DNA of 64,000 bases from Enoplolaimus lenunculus (GCA_030248215.1 JASANG010002616.1:62001-126000); one strand, 5' to 3'; shown: positions 46,877 through 58,729, numbered from the stretch's first letter. Notes: a model not told the origin generated them from the sequence alone. A program made the numbers and translations.

Positions 46877-46991
46877 CTAAATTAATTAAAGCATTAAATC
46901 AGAGCTGGAAGCCAATTAACTTTTTGCCCATCTCGACAGGCTTTATCCACAGGAAACGGTTAATTCCGCTACGGACTGTTTTCAATTTCAG

Positions 46992-47095
46992 GATGCCCGC
47001 AATCCAGACCGATTATGGTGGACAATAACTGTTACCCAGGTAAAAACACATATATATATACATATACATACATATATATATATATAAATATATAT

Positions 47096-47164
<69 letters not shown>

Positions 47165-50100
47165 AAACTCATAAATTTTTGAGAAAACGTATTCTAAACA
47201 ATGTTTGCAGTGGCAAGTAATTGCAGTTAGCATTTGTGCGTTAAACTGGTCACTGGAATAAGGGTCGTATATATACATACGGGAATAGTAAGTTGACTTT
47301 AACCCCTCTGTGAAATTTTTTAAAAAGCCAATAACAAGGCACGTTTACAGGATTCAGAATAAAACCTGCTGGTTTGTGAAACCCAAAAATGAACTTATTT
47401 ATTATCTCGAACCGTAATTCTTGCTACATCCACGGTGAATATTAAACCTTTGCGTTCACATTTGAAAATGGTATAATTTCCTCAAAAAAATTGTCATATT
47501 TTTAATTTGGTTTAAATTCATTAGCTCTGAAACCGTAAACTGTTTTGGCATATAAAAATCAGGAACGGAACGTTTTTCTGCGGGATTGCAGTAGAGTAAT
47601 GTTAAGCTGTTGAAAATTTTTATGTGTAGGCTTAAAGGCTTAATTATAAGCTGTTTCTACCTCTTAGGCTTAGGATTATGCTTATACTACGTTTGGCTCT
47701 GTTATATACATTGGCCAATATTTTTGCAGCGTCGTCGTATTTGAGCCGATGTCAAGTTCAACAACAATGCGATCCGAAAGATGCCAATGGACTCAAATGT
47801 AGCCAGTACGGCAAAGACACCGAAACTCGATGCATGTGTCCTGAAGAGTCGATATTCGTTCTTGGTATTTGTGTAAAAAGTAAACAAATCACATTATTTT
47901 ATTCATGTTTTCGGAAAAAAATAGAAAAAAATGGAAAAAATTCATTCTTTGTCTGAGTGACCGGTTATCCCACCCTTGGCGGGCGTTTATCCAAAAATGC
48001 TTGCATTTTGAAACTTTCTGCATATTTGAGCTTCTGTTGACAACCACTGATCATTCCAAGCCCAAATCTGAATTTTTGAAAAATTCGATTTTTAAGGCCA
48101 CAAGTTCAGCCCTTTGGGAACCAAAATTGTTTTTCGACAAGTTGGACTAGTTATATATCACTGATTCGTTAGCCTGACGTCTGATTGGGAAACATTTAAC
48201 AATATTCGTCTTAGCTCCGTAACCTGCGTTCAATGGTATATAGTTTGTATAATTTTTCGACAAAAAATTTTGAGTCCAATGGAGGAATTTGGAACCTTAA
48301 AATTTGAATTGGTTAGAAATTTAAGTTTTGGCGTGGAATAATAGGAGAAGGTCATTGGGATATCAGAAACTCATAAGTGAAGCGAGCTAACGAAGTCACA
48401 CATGTTTTTTAAGTATGTACTAAATCCCAAGACACTTTTGGGTTTTTTTGACATCAAAGCCTCTCATTTGCTGCAACCTCGCGAGAAAAGCGACGTTGAA
48501 TCTAGGCGTATTCTTGTGTCAAATTGTTCAGTAAAAGCAAGCTGTCAATTTTGAGCGCCCTAACCTTGGCCCCATGGTCGACAAAACCTGGTAAGTGAAC
48601 CGAACAAGATGCATATGTAGTTTTACATTGAATCTCGTGGCAAAACTTCAATTCTGAATCTTCAGTTAAGGTTATGGCTTTAAAAGTATCATTTGGTGAT
48701 AATATATTATGAATACAAGCGTTCGAAATATTGGAAATTCTAGATTCTCGCTACGATGTGGCACAGTAGCGAATCTCTGTAAAAATACAGTGCTAAAAAT
48801 TCTTTAGTTACATTTCACTAACTTATTTTAAGTATAAGTGCTCTAAATATTCAGTAAATGTCCGCTAAAATAATGTAAATAAGTAAAACTACTTTTGTCA
48901 TTTGCTGATTACGTAAATGTAAAACTAAAAATTTTGTGTTTGCTTAAAATTAAAGTAAAATTTTGCCAATTACCATATTAAGTAAAACCGACACCTAAGT
49001 TAGCACCAGTTTTACTAAATTTTAACCATATTTAGAGTGAGATCCCGGATGTATAACCAATCAGCGGGGTCCACAGCTCCAGTCGGATCAGGGGTTTGTT
49101 AGATTAGAAAGTGAAAAATACTGCAAGGATTGAGCATAAAAGTAGAATTTCTGTGTTTCGGTACAATTGGTCAATTTTAAAATATTGAAAATTTTGCTAA
49201 AAAAGTGTTTTTAAATTGGTAACATTTCGGAACACAAAAGGCATCTTCCTCCGTCACCGGGAAATCTTGGATCCGCCAAAGACTTTACGATTTATGCCAG
49301 GTGGTGTCGGCCATCGAAAATAGTGGATTAATTATGCGTATAATTGACTGATGGCTGAGGAGTATGAATCTGCGACAGTTCGTCGTTCGATAACTTGTCG
49401 CCCAACAGTGTCCTAAAACCTATTGGCCAATGTTACTTTTACGGGCCGTAACGGTTGATTAAGCGTATTCCTAAGTCTAAGCCTAAACCTAAGCAAAAAA
49501 TATATATTCCAGAATCTAAACCTACTATTTTACACACCCACCAGAAACCTGGATGCCCTTTAAAGCAACATGGGCCAAAATAAGAACTAAAACATATTCT
49601 GTCCATACGATCCTGTGCGCCTGTGTTACTTTAAGGGGCGTAACAGTAGATTAAGCGTATTCCTAAGCCTAAGCCTAAGACTAAGCGTTGCAAAAATGTG
49701 TTACTAAGCCTAAACATAAACCTAAGCAAAAAATGTAATCTAGAATCTAACCCTAACCTGGACGTCTCTTAAAGTAACATGGACCAACCTATTGATAAAT
49801 ATAAGCAGAGTCCTAAGCGTAAACCTATAAGCCTATAAGCCTAAACCTAAGCATAATGATGGTCGACGAATTGTCTTACCTTATGTAGATTAGATATTTG
49901 CTACGACAGGGCTTTATTCGCAATCTGATGTTTTCAGAATGCCTATCGGATGAAATACCGTTTCGAACGCAGTGTTTAAAACGTAAGTTGTACTCAATTA
50001 ATTTTTACTAAATTTAAAAGGTCAAATTTTCGTTGTAAAAAATCCAAAAGATAAATTTAATTTTTGTTAAAAATTCAAATTCCGATGTGCAATGATCAGA

Positions 50101-53100
50101 GAAGGTTATGAACAACTAAATTTGAATTTAAAATCTTCAAAAACGCGATTATTTTTGGTCAAATTTTGGTTGCAAACAATCCAAAAGATAAATTTAATTT
50201 TTGTTAAAAATTCAAATTCCGATGTGCAATGATCAGAGAAGGTTATGAACAACTAAATTTGAATTTAAAATCATCAAAAACGCGATTATTTTTGGTCAAA
50301 TTTTGGTTGCAAAAAATCCAAAAGATAAATTTAATTTTTGTTAAAAATTCAAATTCCGATGTGCAATGATCAGGGAAGGTTACGAGTAACTAAATTTGAA
50401 TTTAAAATCTTCAAAAACGCGATTATTTTTGGTCAAATTTTGGTTGCAAACAATCCAAAAGATAAATTTAATTTTTGTTAGAAATTCAAATGCCGATGTG
50501 CAATGATCAGGGAAGGTTATGAAAACCTAAATTTGAATTTAAAAAATCTTCAAAAACGCGATTATTTTTGGTCAAATTTTGGTTGCAATCCGAAACGCTC
50601 TCAGATTCGTTTCGTTTGGGTTTGTTTTAGATATGGTATCATAAACGGTAACCTGCTCGAAAATTGCGGACTGTTCATTTCAGGTTCAGAACCAGGTGAA
50701 GCGTGTGCCCTGGCAAACCAATGCACTAAAGGTTCAATCTGTCGCCAGGGCCAATGTATGTGTCAAGACGGTTCAGTTTTTCTCCATGGCGAATGCAAAC
50801 GAGGTATATTTTTGTAGCTATGACAGCTTACATGGATGTACCTTGAATTTCAAAATCAACGGTGGTTACTTTCTATAACAATTCCAAAAAGAAAATTGCT
50901 AGAATTGCAAGCTGATACAGTGTCTCAAAACCAAATTCATACGCGGGGGTTTTGACACCTGAGCCCCTGCTGACTACGTCTTTGACAGCTAATATGAAGT
51001 GTCTCATGTTGGGACGTTACAAGCAGTAGCGGATTCATGTGATAATGGCGGATGCAGTGCCAACCAACGCTAAAACAATTTGTCGATGCAAAACGTTGTT
51101 AAGCTGATAATGTGTTTTCTAAACGGTTCTGTTTTTTACTAAAACTTGTAAATAAACACATTTTAATGTATTAGAGTTTTTCTGGACCGAATCGATTTTC
51201 TGCAGGGCCGGAACAGTCGTTCCCCATACCCCACATTGTGCCCATATTCTCAGTGTATATAACACCCAGGGGTGGTAGAACCGGTGGGGAGGGTAAAGGA
51301 GCAATTGCCCCCTCCCACCACTTTTTGGAAATACCACATTTTGCCCAAAAACCGTTTGTATCTTTTGGCAAAAGGAATCGAACTAACTTTCGTTCCTGCT
51401 TGCATAAGCGAATATTGTAAATACCGGTTGAGTCAGCTATTTTTTCATTTTTCGGTTCCGGTGCGAAATCTCGTATTTTGCAGATTTCACATCGGAATCC
51501 TGAACATTTTTGACAAAATTGTATCCCTGTTGAAGCGACAGATGTGTTTTTAAAATATCGGAAACATAATTTTACCGCAGGGGGTAAATTTAACATTTTG
51601 CCCACCCACTTCTAAAATGCTTTCACCGCCACTGGTTGCATCGATCGCTGGTTTGTGATTGGTCGGACAAATTTCGAACCAGCCAATTGAGAGCGTTAAA
51701 ATTCGGTTCACGACTTCCATTTCGTTCTTTCTATTTGTGAGTCATATATGTCTGGCTACCGTAGTTCGCAACGTTTGAAAACCTATTGCTAACTGGTGAT
51801 TGGTGCTACAACACATTCGAGAATACAGGTTGCAAATATTGCAACCTGATTGGTTAACGTTAATTCTAGAAACCATTTGCCCGGGTGTGTATGGCCGTCA
51901 ACGTCCTGAACCTCTTTTTGATGAACAAAATGACGCGATCAGTTGTGAACCGGCGAACAAGACTAACAGTTGTGGCGATGACGGATTTTGTCATCCGATT
52001 TCACAAAAACAGGGCGTTTGCTGTCCGTTGCCACGTAAGTCTCACTTGGGAAAACAATTTCTAAAGTGGGGCATGTAAGTTTAAAATTTTTAACCCCCCC
52101 GAAAACACTTAGGTCAAGTGTGTAATTGGGCAAAATTTATCCCCAGCCAGATGTATGAAATTTCTTTGGTTTACTTTAACGAGTTGAACTGGTTATGGGC
52201 CTGTGAATGTTTGACGTTGTCGGTGACGTTGTCAGATGATTTTTAATGGAAAAATTGGCCAATGTAAAGAACAGGGGCGGAACAGTACTATAAGCTTATT
52301 CCTAAGCCTAAGCCTAAGCATAAGCATAAGCACAAGAATGAGTTTATTCGTAATCCTAAGCCTAAGTTTAAGCCTATTTTCAATTGCTGTCTTTAACATA
52401 TTCTATATTCGGTTTAAAACCAAGAGCGGATGATCACTCTGAAACAAGAGCGTGCAACTCGCTATAATTGTGCGTGGTATCAAAATATACCAGTACTCGT
52501 TGTGTTTTTTCCTTGCCCCTCTCACTTTGGGGGTCGGGACGATATGATATCTGAAGAGGGGTAGGGCTAACAAATTTCGATAAGGGTGTGTCATTTTTGA
52601 ACGTTTTTCGAATGTTTTTGTTAATATTTCAGAGCCAAGTTGTCCGTTTGGTGGGGTTCCACTGCGGCGGAGCAAAGACTCTCCGTTGAAGACTTGTGAC
52701 AAAAGTTCCGAATGTGGCCCAGGAGCGATTTGTCATCAATTTTGGTACACAAATCATGGATCCCGAGTCTGCTGCCCGTTGCCAAGTGAGTTTAACCAAG
52801 AGTGGATGATGCATACTTCAACAAGAGTAGCAACTGGGTACATTCTGTATTTGAAAGAATGTAACTGGCACGCGTTGCGTTTTTGACCGACCCCCCTTGT
52901 TTAGATAGCGGTACACCCTGTGCTAACCATGATAATTTATGTATCTGGCATTAAAAATGCTCCCCTTATAGTTTAATTTAGGGTTATTACATGTGACAGT
53001 GACTTCCTTCTAAATAGGTGGGATCGGACAAAAACGCAACGCCCGGTGGTACATTTTGTAACATACGGAACTCTAAGAGTTGCACACCGTTGCATTATGC

Positions 53101-54057
53101 ATTTTTGGTTAAACTAAGCCAAAATTTCAACAATTTAAGGAAAAATTGTTGTAAAATTTGATTTTAGAATTTCTTTAATTTAAAAATAAATGTGTACAAA
53201 TTTGAAGCGAAATTTTGTCGAATTTAAGATAAATTTGTTTCACAATTTATGCACTTCGAACGCTCTTTCGAATATAAGGCGAGTCGGTCAGTTCCAGACC
53301 ACCCACAACAGGAAACAAAACCAATATTTTGTATCAAGATTTAGCATTAAAATTGCGTTTGGCTTCTCGTTCGCTTTAGCTCGAGAGCGTTTTCGCTATT
53401 ATATATCACGCTGCTTGCTCCACCATAGGTAGAATGGATTACATTCGGGGTAAATTATAAGCATGATCCCTGTAAATTGATCTTGAATCCATGGAACAAT
53501 TTTGAGATGTATTGTTTCCTCGGAAATGCCGGGAACATAAGGATACTGTAGTGACCCGAATAAGAGAATGGTAATAAGAGAGGGGTCCACATTTTGAATC
53601 CCAATCAATAGCATTCCGTATCCCTAATAAGAGTCCGTAAGCGAATAGAGATTCTAAACCCTTATTAGAGTCAATACATGTGAATTATTCGTAATTGTAG
53701 CGTATAAATGACTCCAGGACCAAATAAAGTTGAGTTCGAATCTTTAAAGCGTACTTAAGTTTTGAAAATGCATTCCTAAGTATAACCTTACATTATCGCT
53801 CAAGCTATCGACGCAAGACAAATAAGCGTTTAATGCAACAAATAATTGCAATACCGGATATATATCAGTAACGAATGGCGGCAGCGGAGGGCCGTTAAAA
53901 ATATTAAACAGTTCGTAACCGAATAACAGGTGATACCCTCTGGAAAACCCAAATAAATATCAGTCCCCCCTCTTATTCGGGTCACTGCAGTACTTATTAA
54001 ACTAATATACACAATTTTATTTTTGAAATTTTAGAATTCTTTTCTGGAAAACGGTAA
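46992..54057 (+). CDS. Second EB/lustrin gene, 5' exon not found
   Basis: Exons: 46992-47039, 47730-47879, 49938-49982, 50684-50803, 51870-52034, 52633-52785, 54035-54057. All are class 1-1 with GT-AG, so any skipping keeps frame. Order of modules: C-x9-C-type mini-exon, EB module (49 residues), mini-exon KCLSDEIPFRTQCLK, EB module (EPGEACALANQC...GQCMCQDG), lustrin module (ICPGVYGRQ...VCCPLP), lustrin module (SCPFGGVPL...VCCPLP), tail KFFSGKR and stop. The arrangement mirrors the neighbour, minus its large central region, so the two are likely paralogues. Because it starts in phase 1 and the neighbour's exon at 44388-44484 also ends in phase 1, it could alternatively be spliced onto the upstream gene, with 45260-45429 as an alternative last exon. 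No poly(A) signal is obvious. Confidence 0.7.
47043..47160. repeat. (TA)n microsatellite
   Basis: Long TA tract starting a few bases after the donor at 47039. Confidence 0.95.
47547..47716 (-). mobile_element. Family A MITE abutting an exon
   Basis: A reverse-orientation copy whose end ATACATTGGCC stops 13 bases before the exon at 47730, the second such case among the EB exons. Confidence 0.78.
47905..48660. mobile_element. Family D (hAT-like) truncated copy
   Basis: Matches about 25910-26650 of the intact copy over its length, including ACATTTAACAATATTCGTC and CCAAGACACTTTTG. Both ends are missing. Confidence 0.75.
49425..49785 (+). mobile_element. Two copies of a diverged family A subtype
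   Basis: Copies at 49425-49576 and about 49616-49785. Their ends read GGCCAATGTTACTTT and AAAGTAACATGGACC, a distinct terminal version, but the GCCTAAG hexamer core is retained. A lone hexamer run follows at 49800-49860. Confidence 0.7.
50020..50590. repeat. 137-bp tandem repeat, about four units
   Basis: The landmark CCAAAAGATAAATTTAATTT recurs at 50044, 50181, 50318 and 50455, a strict 137-base period. Units differ at only a few positions. It lies in the intron before the EB exon at 50684. Confidence 0.93.
51170..51640. other. GC-richer intronic block, likely old repeat
   Basis: Contains CCCCATACCCCACATTG, a G-rich AGAACCGGTGGGGAGGG and C-rich counterparts (CCCCCTCCCACC). Open frames here lack splice or domain support. 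The class is unknown. Confidence 0.35.
52257..52375 (+). mobile_element. Family A MITE, left half
   Basis: GGCCAATGTAAAGAACAGGG followed by GCCTAAGC hexamers; the right half is missing. A family G fragment follows at 52425-52570. Confidence 0.7.
52796..53095. mobile_element. Family G foldback MITE
   Basis: AAGAGTGGATGATGC start, with arms CAACTGGGTACATTCTGT and the diverged mirror near 53045-53090. It begins 11 bases after the donor at 52785. Confidence 0.65.
53545..53995. mobile_element. Family F MITE
   Basis: ACTGTAGTGACCCGAATAAG at the left and CTTATTCGGGTCACTGCAGT at the right. The best full-length copy, about 450 bases, ending 40 bases before the final exon at 54035. Confidence 0.85.
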
Positions 54058-54254
54058 AAGAAAACCGCAGATTGATTTGGAATCGAGTACTTGTTTTGAT
54101 TGGTTATAATTTTAATTTCGAACTTCGCATATAAATTACATTCCTTGTTTTTTATTGTGTTTAATAATCATTCCATTTATTTGTATTTGAGCTTATTATA
54201 TTTATTTATTACAGCACATATCGCCAGAACCCTCTGGTCCTGGAGTTGTTCTCG

Positions 54255-54505
54255 AACAGCCAAATTCTTATTGGACATTGTAGCCAAATTCTTATTGGAC
54301 ATTTGTAGCCAAATTCTTATTGGACATTTGTAGTCAAATTCTTATTGGACACTGTAGCCAAATTCTTATTGGACATTGTAACCAAATTCTTATTGGACAT
54401 TGTAGCTATATTCTAATTGGACATTGTAGCCAAATTCCTATTGGACATTGTAGCCAACTTCTTATAGGACATTATAGCCAAAATCTTATTGGATATTGTA
54501 AACAA
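54255..54505. repeat. 24-bp minisatellite, about ten units
   Basis: Units of GCCAAATTCTTATTGGACAT plus TGTA, some with one extra T. The unit is 8 codons long, and two of the three plus-strand frames stay open through many units. Confidence 0.9.
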
Positions 54506-55667
54506 ACGTAAATAATAGTTCAGCAAATCATAGTTCAAGTAAACATGACCGGTATATTAAGCGCCGCCTATTGGTGGTTTAAAGTAAACAATATCCTTCT
54601 TATAAAGTAATTACGCTGACCGGAACTGAGGCATCTCCAGAGCAGGTAGGATAGCTTTGATTTACGGATGGTAACTTTTCGTCGGATAACGTTTTTTACA
54701 TCCGGAACCAAACTTCAGAATCTAAAAGGTTAATAATTATGACAAATGCTAAATTTCGGTTAAAAATTAACGAAATTTTAACTCAAATGACGTATCTGCT
54801 GTGATATTACTTACACAAAGGCCCGCTGTGTAAGAATAGAATGTTAAAGGCAATGCGAGCGTACAGCCATTCCTAACTCAGCTCTCGGCCTGTGAATTTT
54901 GAGGTAAACTTTTTTAGAAAAGCCTCTAATTGAGAGAACTTTGACGAGATTTTTATGCTTTTTTGTACAATGGGGCGCTGGTTGTGAGTATACCTTAATA
55001 TCCAGGACGGAGCTTAAGGACATTTAGTACCAGTGCCTGAGGTTAATTTCAGGTTGTACTGCGTAGATTGACTTTGTCATGCAGGGTTCACCTTATAACT
55101 GGGAAAGCTGGAACACGTTTTGTCCCTATTACAATAGCGGGTAACATTCGATGTGCTCGTTAACGCTACTAAATTCGAAAAATTTGAATTATCTGCTATC
55201 TTGATGCGACATTCACTGTTTGTACTGCAATATCATATCGTATTCGAAATATTGTTTGTCAGTATCACATGTGATGTGTTTAAAAATGTCTGCAAAGTCG
55301 TGGTAAACTAGCTTGATTGCCCTATAGAATGTTCAAAGTTTCAAATTTCAATTATTTGTAACCAGGAATATATTTTGAGAAAAGTTTGACCACGGCATAT
55401 TCCTAAGCATATTTGTAAGCCTTGGCGTACATCCTGACCAAAAAATAGTCAAAAGCTTAAGCTTACTCTATTGCAGTCTAGCGGAAAACCGGTTCACCTT
55501 AGACGTATTACATGGCCCGTTTTGCTGGACCACATCCAAGATGGCATTCATTTTAGAATCTGACATTTTTACAAAGAACTGACTTATTTGTAATGTTTAC
55601 AATTTTAATAAATCAAATGCACTGTGATTATTATATTATTATATTTTTGAGCAGTTCAATTAGGTGC

Positions 55668-55978
55668 ACCAAGAGTGGATAATGACAAGAGTGTGCAACT
55701 GTTGGGGTCGCGCATGGTGCCAAATGTACCACCGGGTGTTGCGTTTTTGGCCGACCCACCCATTGTTTGGAGGAGGGTCGCTATCACATAAACGCCCTAA
55801 ACTACAAGGGAAGCATGTTTGATGCCGAAATACAAAACAGCAATGGTTCGCACTGGTTATACCCCCAATCCAAACAATGGGGGGAAAGGCAAAAAGGCAA
55901 CGCGTGCAGGGTACATTCTTTTCTACACAAAATATGCCAAGTTGCACACTCGTGTTAAATAGCGATTATCCACTTTTG
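55668..55978. mobile_element. Family G foldback MITE
   Basis: AAGAGTGGATAATGACAAGAG at the left and GTTGCACACTCGTG...CCACTTTTGG at the right. The inner arms with ACGCGTTGCG/CAACGCGTGC are clear but worn. Confidence 0.7.
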
Positions 55979-56447
55979 GGTGTACTGAGTTGTCTAAAAT
56001 CTACAGCACTAAACTGGCGTAGCTTAATTGTGGTCATTTTGAGTAGGCATAGCTGAATCTTTTCTTGAGGTCGGCAGTGTCCAGATACCCGATAAAAAGC
56101 GGTTTTCGTCCCGTCTGCTATTAAACAACAATTTCTGTTACGGTGCAGTCTCAATGACTTATAATCAAAATAATTTTTGTTTATTATTGACCACTAGGTC
56201 CGGTTCCGGCTCCGGTATTTTCTACATCCGATTGCACCTATAATATATACCAATCTTGTTTACATTGCCAACCAGGGACACGCTTTGATTTGTGTTTTTG
56301 CTGTAATTATTACAGCAAACAGTAACGTGTTATCAAATGTTGCTTGTGCAATATTTGACTGTTTATGATTTTGAATTTGACGAAACTGATAACAGCTAAA
56401 ATGTAGGTTTCTAATATAAGTTCAGTGCAATTTTGGCACCATTGAGA

Positions 56448-56641
56448 GGCCCATGTAAAGATCAGGTGCGGAACGTTTTTCTGGAACGACTGTAATAGAG
56501 TAAGCTTTAGCTTCAGACAGTTTGTTTGCTTAAGGGTTGGGCTTAGCTTAGGCTTAGGTATAAGCTTTTTCTTACGCTTAGGCTTAGGTTTAGAAATAAG
56601 CTTATACTACCTACTGTTACAGCCCTGTTCTATACACTGGT
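56448..56641 (-). mobile_element. Family A MITE, reverse orientation
   Basis: GGCCCATGTAAAGATCAGG start with TTAGGCTTAGG hexamers on the plus strand. Confidence 0.82.
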
Positions 56642-56786
56642 CGCGTATGAAGTATGCTCTTTTGAAACATGACGTTTGAAACGCGAAAAGCATTTATAGC
56701 TATTTTATATAACCATCGCGTTGAGGCATATTGTTGAAATTATTGCACAAAACATCTGTGAATTTTTTACTATCGGCAACACCAGC

Positions 56787-56966
56787 GCATGTATATATAG
56801 AACAGGGCCGAAATAGCGGTAAGCCTATGCCTTAAGCCTAAGCGTATGGATGAGTCTATTCCTAGACTAAGACTAAGCCTAAGCAGAAAAAAGGTTTTCC
56901 AAAGCTTAAACTGACACTATTACAGCCCCGCCGGAAAACAATTCGGCCCTGTTCTATACATGGGCC
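56787..56966 (+). mobile_element. Family A MITE
   Basis: A short copy with few hexamers and a clean end CTATACATGGGCC. Confidence 0.8.
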
Positions 56967-57225
56967 TCATACGCTGCCGTTTTCTTAACGTAGCTGTGTA
57001 TATATCGTTGAATATATGACCCTCAGTCTAAGCTGGGCGGGGGGGAATTGTTGTGGTAAATCGCCAATTGCAAGATCCGCTTATCATTATGACTGACAAT
57101 ATACTATCGTAGCTGCGTCAAATAAGCCTTGTTTGCGAATTTTTTTCGTAACTAGCAACCCCTTGTTTGCTAGCTATTTTAAGCAATTTTTTTTGAACGC
57201 TGCATTTACCGCATTTTGCAACTGC

Positions 57226-57254
57226 AAAAACTTGCACGTGTAAATAGGGTTTAA
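57226..57254. mobile_element. Family B right end, upstream of the TTL gene
   Basis: GCAAAAACTTGCACGTG followed by TAAATAGGGTTT, a lone family B terminus about 45 bases before the transthyretin-like start codon. Confidence 0.65.
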
Positions 57255-57279
57255 ATACATTATTTCTTTCGTACTATTT

Positions 57280-57281
57280 AG
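57280..57281 (+). promoter_or_regulatory. Possible spliced-leader acceptor of TTL gene
   Basis: TTTCGTACTATTTAG ends 18 bases before the start codon, the distance and form expected for nematode trans-splicing. Not proven by sequence alone. Confidence 0.45.
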
Positions 57282-57299
57282 GGTGCACCTACTTAAACA

Positions 57300-58370
57300 A
57301 TGGGTCGACATTTAGCACACATATTATTAGCTTTGGTATTAGTTTTCCTTCTGGCGAACAGTTCGAGTGGTCTTCGTAGAAAACAACGCGTCAAGGCGCG
57401 TGGTGTCCTGTTTTGCCCGTCGGATCCTCGAAAAGCCGCTAATGTTCAGATCAAAATGTACGATAAAGATACAGGTTAGTTCGATATTTGGTGTGTTATC
57501 TTAACAGTAACCGGTCAACAACCCTTTCACGCATGAATATTTTCAAATCAATACCAGATATTATGCTATTTTAAGTCAAATAGCTTGATTTGTTAAATTT
57601 GTAGGTTTACAACTCTTTTTAGCTATTTTCTTAAAAGAAATAGAATGGAATATGTAAAATGTGAAGATAGTAAGGAAGGCATTATAGTTTTTAACCGTAA
57701 GATACATCAACTTGCATATGGCAAGCATAACAATTTGTAAATAAAGCCCTATTCACACGTGCAAGTTTTTGCTACGAGAACTTGCAGCTGCAACTTGTCT
57801 TGTACTTGCAAATTTTATCAAAAATCTCATTCAAAAAACTTGCAGCTGCAAATAAATTCAAAAAACCATCGCTAGGAATTTAGTTCACAAGTGTAAATAC
57901 TATGATAGTTCACTTAAGTTATTGCAGCCGCTTTCTCATTGGCTGATGAAAACATGAAAGTTCTGCGTGCAATTTGCAGCTGCAAATTCTCGCAGCAAAA
58001 ACTTGTACGTGTGAATAGGGATTTAACACTTTTTTGGTTCGAATGGCGCCGTATGGAAGGTCTTCATCCGTAGTCGCTTACGAATTCTTTGTTTTTGCGT
58101 TTTTCAGGCCCCGATCCAGACGACAAAATGGCCGAAGTTCGTTCTGATGCCGATGGCAGTTTTGTGATCGAGGGTGAAGAATCCGAACTGACAAACGTTG
58201 ACCCTCAGTTGAAAATATACCACGACTGCAACGATGGATACAAACCGTGTCAACGGAAGTGGAAGCTGGAAATCCCGGATCGATACATCAATCGTGATGA
58301 GTATATGGAAGTCGGTCGGTTGAATTTAGAAATGATTTTAGATGAAGAAGAACGTGATTGTATTCACTAA
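57300..58370 (+). CDS. Transthyretin-like family protein (TTL/TTR)
   Basis: Exons 57300-57474 and 58108-58370, phase 1 join, 145 residues, the usual size. The signal peptide (residues 1-24, hydrophobic HILLALVLVFLLANSSSG) is followed by the family landmarks RGVLFCPSDPRKAANVQIK, a DPDD, DADGSFVIEGEE, PQLKIYHDCNDG, a conserved second Cys in YKPCQRKWKLEIP and DRYINRDEY. These match the nematode-specific secreted transthyretin-like family (beta-sandwich proteins, some of them cell-corpse or neuropeptide-related factors). The specific role here is unknown. Two Cys plus one more near each end could form the family's disulfides. The intron carries a family B MITE and the stop codon touches another. 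Confidence 0.95.
57742..58025. mobile_element. Family B MITE in the TTL intron
   Basis: Complete, 284 bases: TAAAGCCCTATTCACACGTG to GTACGTGTGAATAGGGATTTA. It makes up nearly half of the only intron. Confidence 0.85.
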
Positions 58371-58430
58371 AGCCCTATTCACATGTGCAAGTTTTTGAAC
58401 TGTGAAACTCGTAGCTTATAGTTTGGTATG
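58368..58430. mobile_element. Family B left end at the TTL stop codon
   Basis: TAAAGCCCTATTCACATGTG begins exactly at the TTL stop codon. No matching right end was found, so it is a truncated copy. Confidence 0.65.
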
Positions 58431-58729
58431 CAAGTTCTACCTGCATGTTCAAACTGGCGAATGCAAAATTGTCAAATTTTTGGACAAAAATATTTTTCGG
58501 TAAAAAGACAAAAACTTTGATCGAAAATACCGAATTTTTGAAAAATCGTAACTTAGATGTGAAATGAAGGTTTGAGGTCATGAAAAACCTGAAATATATG
58601 CAAGAAATTTCAATATCTAAGAAATTTTTGGTAAACACCAGCTGGCAGGCACTTAAAACGGAACAGAACGTGATTTTGTCCCGTACCTGTAACCAAATTA
58701 AAAAGCTGTTTCAGTGTTTATACCACTGT

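Larger units (their letters stand above)
45450..46985. other. Interval between the two EB/lustrin units
   Basis: Filled by a K fragment, two family A copies and one family B copy. No start codon followed by a hydrophobic leader and a phase-1 donor was found, so the first exon of the downstream unit is missing from what can be read here. Confidence 0.55.
54060..57270. other. Intergenic region
   Basis: No coding exon recognised. It holds the 24-bp tandem repeat, an L fragment, three family A copies (55389-55517, 56448-56641, 56787-56966) and a family G copy. Confidence 0.6.

Noticed and set aside
46988-47278. Minus-strand frame encoding alternating Tyr-Ile
   Set aside because: A translation of the TA microsatellite.
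51171-51605. 144-codon minus-strand frame
   Set aside because: It lies in a GC-richer repeat-like block within an intron and shows no recognisable motif.
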